This document shows positions 9,176 through 17,347 of a stretch of DNA of 64,000 nt, piece after piece. The stretch lies in NCBI RefSeq assembly GCF_049860565.1, contig NZ_CP172056.1:2480001-2544000 (forward strand). The letters are read 5' to 3'. This DNA is from Desulfitobacterium_A nosdiversum (lineage in GTDB: Bacteria > Bacillota > Desulfitobacteriia > Desulfitobacteriales > Desulfitobacteriaceae). Within the stretch, counting starts at the first letter, position 1, and each line of letters begins with the position of its first letter. The translations under genes were made by a program, and so were the position numbers. The notes below the pieces were generated by a model. That model saw nothing but the letters and a program-made list of their open reading frames with translations, was not told the DNA's origin and made no database searches.

Positions 9176-9691
9176 GTGCAATATATTTGGCTTTTTCCGA
9201 TACTTTTTATTTTTCATGATTTTGAAGAAATTATCTTTATGCGTGCTTGGATCAATAAAAATAGAAGTTTCCTCAGAGGGAGATTTCCTGTACTAGCCCC
9301 AAAGATGTTTGCCCATTTTGATCCTATTACGACCTCTGCTTTTGCTCTGGGTGTGGCTGAGGAGTTTATTTTAATCAGTCTTATCACGATTATTTCCGCT
9401 GTTTTGAATTCCTATGATATATGGATTGGTTCATTTATGGCTTTTACTATACATTTAGTCATCCATTGTTTACAGGCATTAATCGTCAGAAAATACGTTC
9501 CCGTTCTTCTAACAAGCTTAGTTTGTCTGCCCATTTGCCTCTATATCATTTATCTGTTTTTACAGACAACGCCTATAATGACTATCATAAGCTATTCGAT
9601 TTTATGCCTTATTATTATGGTTATAAATATTGTAATCCTTTTTAAAATGATGCCGATCTTCGGAAAATGGATTGCTCAATATGAACAATAA
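9176..9691 (+). CDS. HXXEE domain membrane protein
   Basis: A protein of about 171 residues, mostly hydrophobic, with four to five membrane segments. The HDFEE motif near the N-terminus is the defining signature of the HXXEE family (PF13787), whose function is unknown. The GTG start at 9176 is chosen because GAGGAG lies nine bases upstream. The TTG at 9155 has no RBS. It stands alone between the hyd operon and the LysR gene. Confidence 0.75.
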   Translation: MQYIWLFPILFIFHDFEEIIFMRAWINKNRSFLRGRFPVLAPKMFAHFDPITTSAFALGVAEEFILISLITIISAVLNSYDIWIGSFMAFTIHLVIHCLQALIVRKYVPVLLTSLVCLPICLYIIYLFLQTTPIMTIISYSILCLIIMVINIVILFKMMPIFGKWIAQYEQ

Positions 9692-9883
9692 GGCAATTAA
9701 TTAAAGGTTAAATAGCTGAAAAAGAACAAAATGTGAAAATTACCACATTTACTAGCTTGTTTAACAAAGATTAATTAAATATAATTAATAAAGAATCACT
9801 TACCTTTAATATTCTAGAGCTATTCAAAAAATAACGAAAAAACTTGTTCCTAAAAAATAAGCTTGAAGAATTGAGGGTAGAAG

Positions 9884-10852
9884 ATGAAAATTGAGTACTT
9901 AGAATATCTCGTAACATTATATGAAGCAGGTTCGGTAAACAAAGCAAGTAGGTTACTTCACACTTCTCCTCAGAATGTCAGCAGGGTAATGAAGCAGTTA
10001 GAAGATGAATTGGATTTTACGCTATTTGATAGAATGGCTCAAGGGGTCGTTTTTAATGAAGAGGGAAAAGAAGTAGTATCCTATGCCAAGAAAATTTTAG
10101 CAGCAACCAATGAATTGAAATATGCTCATAAGAAAAAGGAAAATAGTAAAAAAATTGAGGGGCATCTTAATGTCGTTTCAACGTGTACTCAAAATTTATC
10201 TTTCTTAAATGATTTAATGCTAAATTTTAATAAAATTTATCCTAAAATTAAGCTTTCATTAATTGAGACAGATTTTATCAATGGAATAAGACTGGTAAAT
10301 AATAATACAAATTTTATTGGGTTCTTGCCGCAATTTAATATAGGGAGTTTTTCGACAACACCTGCTGAATACAGGAATGAGTTAAATTTCTGCAAATTAA
10401 ATGATGATAAAATTTGTATTATAGCAGCAAAGGATACCCCTATTGGCAAACAAAAATCGATTTCTTTTAAAGCTTTAAAAGATTATGATATTGCGATGTT
10501 CGTTCGCAACAATTTAGATGATTCTTTTTGGGTAAAGATTTTAAAACATTATAACCTTAGCCATAAAATATCATTTGTGAGTGGAAGTGGTTATACCTTT
10601 TATAAAGAAATACTTGAAAATGACTTAATAGGACTTACATCTTTAAAAGCCTTTACTTCGGGAGATTTTTATAATAACGAAAAAAATAAGAACCGAATTC
10701 AAATTATAGAATTAAGAGGAGAAAATATATTTAATAATTGTTTAGTTACCAAAAAGGATATTTTGATTGAACCTCATATTAGTTGCTTTCTAGCTTATTT
10801 AAAAAATATTTTTAAAAGCGAATTAGATTCCTTAGTAAAAATGACTAATTGA
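9884..10852 (+). CDS. LysR family transcriptional regulator
   Basis: A 322-residue LysR-type regulator. The winged-helix domain occupies about residues 1-60, with the recognition-helix region TSPQNVSRVMKQLEDEL, followed by a periplasmic-binding-protein-like co-inducer domain (about residues 90-290). It has a clear RBS and its own terminator. It converges with the MFS transporter gene downstream, so the regulated target is not obvious from position. The codon composition is more AT-rich than that of the hyd genes. Confidence 0.85.
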   Translation: MKIEYLEYLVTLYEAGSVNKASRLLHTSPQNVSRVMKQLEDELDFTLFDRMAQGVVFNEEGKEVVSYAKKILAATNELKYAHKKKENSKKIEGHLNVVSTCTQNLSFLNDLMLNFNKIYPKIKLSLIETDFINGIRLVNNNTNFIGFLPQFNIGSFSTTPAEYRNELNFCKLNDDKICIIAAKDTPIGKQKSISFKALKDYDIAMFVRNNLDDSFWVKILKHYNLSHKISFVSGSGYTFYKEILENDLIGLTSLKAFTSGDFYNNEKNKNRIQIIELRGENIFNNCLVTKKDILIEPHISCFLAYLKNIFKSELDSLVKMTN

Positions 10853-10879
10853 ATAATAGTAAAGTTATAAAAAAGATGA

Positions 10880-10926
10880 CAGCCCAAATTTCTTGATCAG
10901 TAAGAAATTTGGGCTGCTTTATTTTT
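10880..10926 (+). terminator. terminator of the LysR gene
   Basis: A 15-bp perfect stem (10880-10894 with 10902-10916) followed by CTTTATTTTTAT. It could also serve the convergent MFS gene in the reverse direction. Confidence 0.9.
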
Positions 10927-11042
10927 ATACGTTTGATGTGTGCATGAATTGACGCTTTCGATGGAGAATGTTATTTACAATTGCTTCTTATGCCTAAAAG
11001 AATGTCATGCTTAAGTTTAGTATAAATCTTGAGAATTATGCA

Positions 11043-12398
11043 CTATCTTGTTGTTGCTGTTTTCATGGTGTCACGATGCAGCTCTTCTAGGTTCAGGCCT
11101 GCCGTGCGCCTGCCGAAGATTGCAATGGCGATGCCGCCTGCTAAGTAGAAGCACCCAAGAATGATATACAAAATTAGGTTGCCATATTTAAGCACTATGA
11201 TTGGTACTAAGAGTTGTAAGAGCGATGTCGCTGGCCGGGCAATAGCCCACACTATTCCACTGGCAGTCGACCGTACCCTGTTTGAGAAATTTTCAGGGAT
11301 ATAGGCAAAGAGGACAGAGCCAAGGAATCCTTGGCATGCATAAAACATCATATAAGATGCATAGATCAGATTCAGGTTCCCCACATATCCATAAGTCATA
11401 GAACAGATACCTACTATTATATATGAGACGACAAGCGGAATTTTTCTGCCTCCTTTGTCCGTTAAGAAGGTTGCCAAAATGAAGCCTATAGGTGAGCCAA
11501 CCGTACCAAGCCATGCTAAGGTAAGGCCCGCTTCAAGACTAAACCCTTTTTTAACCAGAAGTGCCGGTGCTAAATTCAAAAAGGCAAAGGTTGCTGGGAA
11601 AAACATAATTGCTGCAAAAATTAACAAAATCGAGTATTTAATATATTTTGACCCAAATATTTCAGCAAGCTGCAGAGAAAGTTTAATTTTTGGCGTTTCT
11701 TTTTCCTTACTTAAATCAAGAGTTAATCCCGGCACCAATTCTCGCATGATTTCCTCAGCTTCCTTATAGCGGCCTTTTGAGACCAGCCAACGCGGCGATT
11801 CCCTTAGACAAAATACTCCCAAAATTCCTGGAAGGAATCCCAGAGCTCCGACAACAAAAACTACTCGCCAAGCTTCATGATTAAGCGGAATAATAAACTT
11901 AAAGAAACCCGTAAGAATCGGCATTCCAAGGGAACATACAAGAAGCACAAGGCTTTGCCATCGGCCTCTCGATTCACAGGGTGTCATCTCAGCAATATAG
12001 GATATAGAGATTACCGTCATGCTGGCTAGGCCAATCCCTGTTAAGAAGCGGCAAACAGCTAAAAAATTGACACTGGTAGCAAAAGCATTAATAAATGAAA
12101 TTAAGGAGAAGGCAAACAAACTATAAAGAAAGGTTTTTTTTCTGCCAAATCGGTCGGCTAATGTACCCCCCAGCAATCCGCCGATGAACATACCGAGAAA
12201 GTACACGGATGAGATATAGGCGATCTGCTGGACGGTTGCACCAAAATTCTTTATCAAAGCTGGACCCAAGATGCCAAAGTTGAGATTATCGATCTGATCA
12301 AATAAGTATCCTAAAATTACGATAATAAAAATTCTACGCTGCATCTTCGAAACGGGATAACCATCGAAATAAGTACAGGGTACTTTTTCCGCTTGCAT
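11043..12398 (-). CDS. MFS transporter, sugar/aromatic acid type
   Basis: A 451-residue major facilitator with twelve predicted membrane segments. The loop 2-3 motif GTLADRFGRKK is present, as is the RxGRRTAGL-like ending of the second half. The PRWLVSKGRYKEAEEI segment after TM6 is typical of the sugar porter/aromatic acid:H+ symporter group. The ATG at 12398 is preferred over the TTG at 12425 because GGGAG precedes it. The gene is divergent from the phosphodiesterase gene across 517 bp, which contain a perfect palindrome. The substrate is unknown. Confidence 0.8.
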   Translation of the reverse strand: MQAEKVPCTYFDGYPVSKMQRRIFIIVILGYLFDQIDNLNFGILGPALIKNFGATVQQIAYISSVYFLGMFIGGLLGGTLADRFGRKKTFLYSLFAFSLISFINAFATSVNFLAVCRFLTGIGLASMTVISISYIAEMTPCESRGRWQSLVLLVCSLGMPILTGFFKFIIPLNHEAWRVVFVVGALGFLPGILGVFCLRESPRWLVSKGRYKEAEEIMRELVPGLTLDLSKEKETPKIKLSLQLAEIFGSKYIKYSILLIFAAIMFFPATFAFLNLAPALLVKKGFSLEAGLTLAWLGTVGSPIGFILATFLTDKGGRKIPLVVSYIIVGICSMTYGYVGNLNLIYASYMMFYACQGFLGSVLFAYIPENFSNRVRSTASGIVWAIARPATSLLQLLVPIIVLKYGNLILYIILGCFYLAGGIAIAIFGRRTAGLNLEELHRDTMKTATTR

Positions 12399-12597
12399 AA
12401 AATTTTCATCTCCCTTAAAAATCAATACAAAGATTATTTAGATTAATCCAATAAGTATTATTATTTGTTGTCGGTGCACAAAACTGATCATAATTAGTGA
12501 TAGTATTATCATTCTCATGCCATGCTTTATACCCCTCCTTATTTTTGCGGTTTCCAATAAAATAATCATCACCGCGTTTCTTATTACGCAAATTTTT

Positions 12598-12622
12598 AAC
12601 CTATTCGATTACCGAATAGGTT
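12598..12622. promoter_or_regulatory. palindromic operator candidate
   Basis: A perfect 10-bp inverted repeat, AACCTATTCG and CGAATAGGTT, separated by five bases. The length and symmetry suit a dimeric repressor or LysR-type regulator. It lies about 200 bp upstream of the MFS start and 294 bp upstream of the phosphodiesterase start. It is not followed by a T-run, so it is unlikely to be a terminator. Confidence 0.5.
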
Positions 12623-12732
12623 AATTATAAAATCATATGAAGAAGTAACATATAATCAAAAAACTCTATAGTTTTAGATACCTGTATCATTTTGTTGATA
12701 CTGCTTTTCGGGGTGGATTATTAAATTTAAAA

Positions 12733-12874
12733 AGGTATCAATAAAAGGATGTATGATTTTCAAATTCATGCATCCTTTTGATTATATGCAGGGTTATGGT
12801 TCTTTCCTATACTATAAACAGACTTAATCTCATGATTAGGTTGTTTTATTGGAGAAAATGAGGTGAGGATCGAA
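12733..12874 (+). repeat. leader repeat, copy 1
   Basis: A stretch of about 140 bp upstream of the phosphodiesterase gene that matches 18700-18841 at roughly 85% identity by eye. It includes an imperfect hairpin (GGATG...CATCC), a nearly invariant block ending ACTATAAACAG, a TAATC-TCAT-GATTA inverted repeat and a conserved GGAGAAAATGAGGTGAG block. Confidence 0.8.
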
Positions 12875-12915
12875 AGGTTAGGACAATAAAATAACTTATA
12901 AAGGAGTGTTCTTAA

Positions 12916-14934
12916 ATGAGTTTTGCTAAAAAGATTTTAATTCTGGGTATTGATGGGATGGATCCGCGTTTAACTCGAAAGTTTGTGGATATGGGGCTCA
13001 TGCCAAACACAAAAAAATATATTGAAAAAGGTGCTCAGCGACAGGATTTGGTTTTATTGGGCGGGCATCCTACGGTAACCCCCTCAATGTGGACAACATT
13101 AGCAACAGGCGCTTATCCTATGACCCATGGGATCACGGACTTTTATAGACAATCGAAGGAAAGTCTGGATTTGATGGATTATAATTTAGATTCTCGTTTA
13201 TGTTTAGCTGAACCTTTATGGAATGTATTCGCCGAAGCAGGGAAGAAGACTTTAGTATGGCATTGGCCTGGAAGTGCTTGGCCCCCAACTTCGGACAGCC
13301 CCAATTTACATGTTGTTGATGGAAGCAGCCCCGGCGGAGTCAATATGAGTAATTCGCAGTTAGAGCCGGAGTTCATCGTTACTGCAGATGTGAATTTTAC
13401 ACAAATCTCATTTCAAGAAAAAGGGGGAAATGAGGTTACTCCCTGCGCTATTACAGATTTAGATGTAGCAGAAGCTGATTCAAAGAAAAATGGAATAGAA
13501 AATACGGGTGCCAAAGGTATTAGCTGCATCATTTTGAAATACGGTGAAGGGGCTGGAAGCACAGAATATAAAATGGACATCGCCATGTCCCCGATTAAGC
13601 CGGCAACGAATTGGGCTTTTGCTAAGGGAGATGCAAAAGAATTTGTGATGCTTTTGTCCCATGGACTCATTCGCAGACCTTGTCAGATATGGAAAAATGA
13701 AAAGGGTATTTATGATACCGTTGCCGTTTTTAAAAGTAAAAAAGAAGAACAGCCCATTTGCATTCTAAAGAATAATGAGTTTAAAGAGTATATCTATGAC
13801 GAAGCCATAAAAAATGATAAAAAATATCAAGTCATCAGGCATATGCGCATCATTGATATGGATGAAGCCGGAGGTCGCTTAAAAATATGGATTTCCCCGG
13901 CAATGGATATAAATAATGATACTTTATGGTATCCCAAGTATTTATTTAAATCGGTTACTGAAAACGTAGCTTGCCCGCCGCCATCCTCTATGCTATTTGC
14001 CGCGAAGGGCAGAGAATTATTTTGGGGATGTATGTTAGAAAGCTGGAATGTTGCTGCACGTTGGCAGTCTTCGGCACTTCATTATTTGATTAAAGAAGAG
14101 AATTATGATGTCATATTCTCTCATTTCCATAACTTAGATATACAAAAGCACACCTTCTACAAATATCTAGTTAAGGGTAGCGAACTCCTGAAAGGCGAAG
14201 AGTTTGAAGACTTTTTAAAAGACTTATATATTCAAGCAGATAATTATTTAGGAAGCTTTCTGCATTTACTTGATGAGGATTGGACAATTTTCATCGTATC
14301 CGATCATGCTTTAGTTGCTACAGGAAATCAAGTTCCGTTATTAGGGGATATGAATGGTGTAAATGTCGGCGTTATGCGTGAATTAGGATTTACTGAAGTG
14401 AAAAAAGATGCCGACGGCAATGATTTAAAAGAAATTGATTGGGAAAAAACGAAAGCAATCGCTAACCGTGGAGTTCATATTTATCTCAATATAAAAGGAA
14501 GAGATAAATACGGGATAGTCGATCCAAAGGATCAGTATGAGGTGGAAGAAGAAATCATTACTGCGCTTTACGGATATAAGCATCCGGTAACGGGACGCCG
14601 CATTGTGGCACTCGCTTTAAGAAATAAAGATGCGGTGCTGCTTGGTTTGGGTGGTCCTGAATGCGGAGATATCATTTACTTTACCGCAGAAGGCTATAAT
14701 TATGACCATACCGATTCATTATCCACAACGTATGGCGCTTGCGGGACGAGCGTATCTCCTATTTTCATTGCAGCAGGCAATGGCCTAAAAAAAGGATTTA
14801 CGACAACGCGAGTTATTCGGGAAGTGGATCTTGCGCCAACCGTTGCTGTTTTAGGTGGAGTACGTATGCCGGAACAGTGCGAAGGGGCTCCGGTTTATCA
14901 GATTTTAGAAGAAACATACAAAGGTAATATTTAG
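12916..14934 (+). CDS. alkaline-phosphatase-superfamily phosphodiesterase / nucleotide pyrophosphatase
   Basis: A 672-residue protein of the type I phosphodiesterase/nucleotide pyrophosphatase (PF01663) group. Metal and catalytic positions are visible: Asp in GIDGMD at the N-terminus, the Thr/Ser region VTPSMWTTLATG as nucleophile, Asp/His in HNLDIQKH, Asp-His in VSDHA and a late His in YDHTDS. There is no signal peptide, so it is probably cytoplasmic. The roughly 250 residues between the nucleophile and the second metal motif form a large insert. The family hydrolyses phosphodiester or phosphoanhydride bonds; the substrate is unknown. The RBS AAGGAG is clear, and a terminator follows. Confidence 0.8.
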   Translation: MSFAKKILILGIDGMDPRLTRKFVDMGLMPNTKKYIEKGAQRQDLVLLGGHPTVTPSMWTTLATGAYPMTHGITDFYRQSKESLDLMDYNLDSRLCLAEPLWNVFAEAGKKTLVWHWPGSAWPPTSDSPNLHVVDGSSPGGVNMSNSQLEPEFIVTADVNFTQISFQEKGGNEVTPCAITDLDVAEADSKKNGIENTGAKGISCIILKYGEGAGSTEYKMDIAMSPIKPATNWAFAKGDAKEFVMLLSHGLIRRPCQIWKNEKGIYDTVAVFKSKKEEQPICILKNNEFKEYIYDEAIKNDKKYQVIRHMRIIDMDEAGGRLKIWISPAMDINNDTLWYPKYLFKSVTENVACPPPSSMLFAAKGRELFWGCMLESWNVAARWQSSALHYLIKEENYDVIFSHFHNLDIQKHTFYKYLVKGSELLKGEEFEDFLKDLYIQADNYLGSFLHLLDEDWTIFIVSDHALVATGNQVPLLGDMNGVNVGVMRELGFTEVKKDADGNDLKEIDWEKTKAIANRGVHIYLNIKGRDKYGIVDPKDQYEVEEEIITALYGYKHPVTGRRIVALALRNKDAVLLGLGGPECGDIIYFTAEGYNYDHTDSLSTTYGACGTSVSPIFIAAGNGLKKGFTTTRVIREVDLAPTVAVLGGVRMPEQCEGAPVYQILEETYKGNI

Positions 14935-14962
14935 TCTCTTCCACAAACAAAGTCTTTAATAT

Positions 14963-15004
14963 TCTTGCCTGTTGGAATCATTCTGACAGGCAAGAGCTTC
15001 TTTT
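14963..15004 (+). terminator. terminator after the phosphodiesterase gene
   Basis: A 10-bp stem (14963-14972 with 14986-14995) and a short T-run (CTTCTTTT). It would separate the phosphodiesterase from the zinc-ribbon gene or act as a partial stop within one operon. Confidence 0.65.
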
Positions 15005-15058
15005 GGGTAAAGTCGTAAAAACCATCCAAGGCAATTACTGGAGGTATGATTAAACAAA

Positions 15059-15517
15059 ATGTTGGATCATTTAACCGAAACCGAAACGGTAAAGATTACA
15101 CTCGATAAAAAAGCGACAGGCGATCCCCGAGTGGCAGAGCTAAGAAATCGGGTCAAAAGATGTTGCTGCAAATATTGTGGAGGTCAGCTCAGTTTAAGGC
15201 GGATTGCTTATTCAAGAAATGAAAATGCGAGAATTGAGATTTTTTGCAATAACTGTGATCGGATAGAATTCGGCGTTGAACCGGAGATTTATAAGGTTGC
15301 AAAATATTTTGTGGAAGAAATCAAGTTCGATCACTATCCTGATGTCGATGCCTGTGAAAGAAAAAAACGAATGAATGTGGCTAAAGTCAGTGAAATCATT
15401 GCCTGGGGGGTAAAAAATTTAGGCTTATTAACAATAGAAGGTTTTAAATTCCCACTGGAATTAGACAATGAAATAATTGGAGAAAGCATTGTTATAGAAG
15501 ATAGCGATCTAGATTAA
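15059..15517 (+). CDS. zinc-ribbon hypothetical protein
   Basis: A 152-residue protein with a four-cysteine zinc ribbon at about residues 36-70: a CKYC pair preceded by two further cysteines, then CNNC. The rest is charged and ends in an acidic tail. I do not recognise the family. The GGAGG element lies 14 bases upstream of the ATG at 15059, which is unusually far. The same GGAGG is close to an out-of-frame ATG at 15046 that opens a 20-codon ORF overlapping the start. It is the first gene of a tight block with the ABC ATPase and the next unknown gene. Confidence 0.65.
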   Translation: MLDHLTETETVKITLDKKATGDPRVAELRNRVKRCCCKYCGGQLSLRRIAYSRNENARIEIFCNNCDRIEFGVEPEIYKVAKYFVEEIKFDHYPDVDACERKKRMNVAKVSEIIAWGVKNLGLLTIEGFKFPLELDNEIIGESIVIEDSDLD

Positions 15518-15539
15518 CTGCAATAGGAAGTGATCCAGC

Positions 15540-16361
15540 GTGACCAGAGATACTGTTGTTAAAGTCAAAGATTTATCCTGCATTTCCGGAAAGCGATATT
15601 TATTAAAAGATATTAATTGGGAAGTCAAAAAAGGAGATCGCTGGGTTGTATTTGGAATGAACGGTTGTGGTAAAACGACACTACTCAGTATTATTGCGGG
15701 ATTTAAAGACTACAGCAAAGGGGAATTGGAGGTTCTTGGGGAGAGTTATACTCCTAAAAATACCTTAGCCATTCGGAAAAAAATAGGCTGGGTCAGCAGC
15801 TCATTTTTTGATAAATATTATCACCAGGAAATCGCTCTGGATATTGTTTTATCAGGAATCTTCGGTTCATTAGGAATCGATTACTTGGTTACTAATCGTG
15901 ATATTATCCGTGCTAAAGAACTATTATCGGAATTGCGGTTAGGAGATAAAATTAACAGCCCTTTTGATTTGATGTCTAAAGGGGAGCAACAAAATGTATT
16001 AATTGCCAGAGCCTTAGTCTCAAATCCCGAAATATTAGTTCTTGATGAACCCGGTACAGGTTTGGATGTTTTTGCACGGGAATATTTGCTTAGTACGGTA
16101 AAAGATTTATCTGTTAATACAGATACGACGATTATCTACGTGACTCACTATACGGAGGAAATTCTTGATGTTTTTGATCAAGCTTTGCTCTTAAAATATG
16201 GTCAAGTTTATGCTAAGGGTCTGACCCAAGATATTTTCAATGACAAGACCATATCTAGCTTTTTGAACTATCCCGTACGAGTTAATCAAGAAAGGGAACA
16301 TTATTCTATAAGCATGGAAGTTAAATCTAAAATAAGCGACATGTTAGTCAGAAGCAGGTGA
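15540..16361 (+). CDS. ModF/YlmA-like ABC transporter ATP-binding protein
   Basis: A 273-residue ABC ATPase with Walker A GMNGCGKTT (about residue 40), a variant signature MSKGEQQ in place of LSGGQ, Walker B ILVLDEP and the H-loop VTHYTEE. The H-loop and the single nucleotide-binding domain place it near the ModF/YlmA (COG1119) group. No permease or binding-protein gene lies beside it, so it may act with the adjacent unknown proteins rather than in classical import. The GTG start has AGGAAGTGAT upstream. It sits 22 bp after the zinc-ribbon gene and touches the next gene. Confidence 0.85.
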   Translation: MTRDTVVKVKDLSCISGKRYLLKDINWEVKKGDRWVVFGMNGCGKTTLLSIIAGFKDYSKGELEVLGESYTPKNTLAIRKKIGWVSSSFFDKYYHQEIALDIVLSGIFGSLGIDYLVTNRDIIRAKELLSELRLGDKINSPFDLMSKGEQQNVLIARALVSNPEILVLDEPGTGLDVFAREYLLSTVKDLSVNTDTTIIYVTHYTEEILDVFDQALLLKYGQVYAKGLTQDIFNDKTISSFLNYPVRVNQEREHYSISMEVKSKISDMLVRSR

Positions 16362-16365
16362 GGAA

Positions 16366-17304
16366 TTGGAAGAGCATGTCTATTCACGTGATGCTCAGTG
16401 TGCCATAATATTCGGTCAATTATCGGAATTGGGGTGTTTCGAAGAAGAATTTACCTGCTTCGGTACCACTTATTTAGAGCGAGGAATCCATAAATATTTT
16501 GTGAGCAGCGAAGCAGAAAATGTTTATTCATTTATCAAGAATAGTTATATTCAAGGAATTTATCCTACACCAGTCACGAAGTATCGTAAACGGTGTCAAG
16601 TTCCGTCTGGAAAGCGCGATGATTTTCGGCAAGAGTTCAAATTACAGCTCGCTCAACAAATGAGAAAAATGTATTCGCTTACTTATTTCGAGGTATTAGA
16701 TAGACTTGCTAGGCAACCGGCTAATAATAATGCCTATCCTTTGCTTAGTAAAATTCAAGAACAATTGGAAGGATGCTTTGATAATGATGCCCTTCAATTA
16801 TTTGAAGGGCTGATACAAATGGCTTTTGAAGCCAAAGTATTGGATTTGAGAAATTATAGTCTATTGCAAAATTGGCTTAGGAATGAGCATAAACAGATGG
16901 AAGATGATCTTGTAATTCACGATGTTTTTGAACGAACCCTTTACGGATTTGCCTATCAAAAAGAAGATGGACAGATTAAATATTATTATAATGCACTGCC
17001 GCTTTTAACCTATGAATGGAGAAACAATTTAATTTGTAACAATATTTTCCCTGCACCTATATTTAAGAAACGGTATTGCTTTAAAAGAATGATGGATTTC
17101 GATCAAATTAAACAGACTTTTCAAGATGAATTAGTGGAAAGATTTGATACAGATTATTTCGTTTTAGTTAAACATATTAAAGCTTTCCCATCAATGATAA
17201 AACGAGTTGATTTTAACCGAGAATTTAAACGAATAGAAGAAGAAGGTACCCGGGAAGAGATACAGGCCCTAACATATTACGGTAATTTGTGGAATGTAAT
17301 TTAA
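16366..17304 (+). CDS. uncharacterised protein in the ABC ATPase block
   Basis: A 312-residue soluble protein that I do not recognise. It has no membrane segment and no clear catalytic motif, and is rich in aromatic and charged residues. The TTG start at 16366 follows AGGTGAGG, which overlaps the end of the ATPase gene, so the two are translationally coupled. The tight link suggests that it works with the ATPase. A separate in-frame N-terminal start is not evident. Confidence 0.6.
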   Translation: MEEHVYSRDAQCAIIFGQLSELGCFEEEFTCFGTTYLERGIHKYFVSSEAENVYSFIKNSYIQGIYPTPVTKYRKRCQVPSGKRDDFRQEFKLQLAQQMRKMYSLTYFEVLDRLARQPANNNAYPLLSKIQEQLEGCFDNDALQLFEGLIQMAFEAKVLDLRNYSLLQNWLRNEHKQMEDDLVIHDVFERTLYGFAYQKEDGQIKYYYNALPLLTYEWRNNLICNNIFPAPIFKKRYCFKRMMDFDQIKQTFQDELVERFDTDYFVLVKHIKAFPSMIKRVDFNREFKRIEEEGTREEIQALTYYGNLWNVI

Positions 17305-17347
17305 GTTATTTTACAAAAATTAAAACTCTAGAGAGGAAGAACGGACA

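Larger units (their letters stand above)
12399..12915. other. divergent intergenic region with operator-like elements
   Basis: There is no credible ORF here. The region contains a palindrome at 12598-12622, a hairpin at about 12745-12779 followed by TTTTGATTAT, and the first copy of a leader repeat (12733-12874) that recurs at 18700-18841. It should hold the promoters of both the MFS and phosphodiesterase genes. Confidence 0.6.

Noticed and set aside
12498..12511. Fur-box-like TGATAGTATTATCA in the divergent spacer
   Set aside because: It fits only part of the 7-1-7 consensus, lacks the central base and has no iron-related neighbours.
12588..12604. Possible sigma-54 promoter on the minus strand before the MFS gene
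   Set aside because: GG and GC are ten bases apart, but the TGGCAC part reads AGGTTA and the overlap with the palindrome makes a repressor site the simpler reading.
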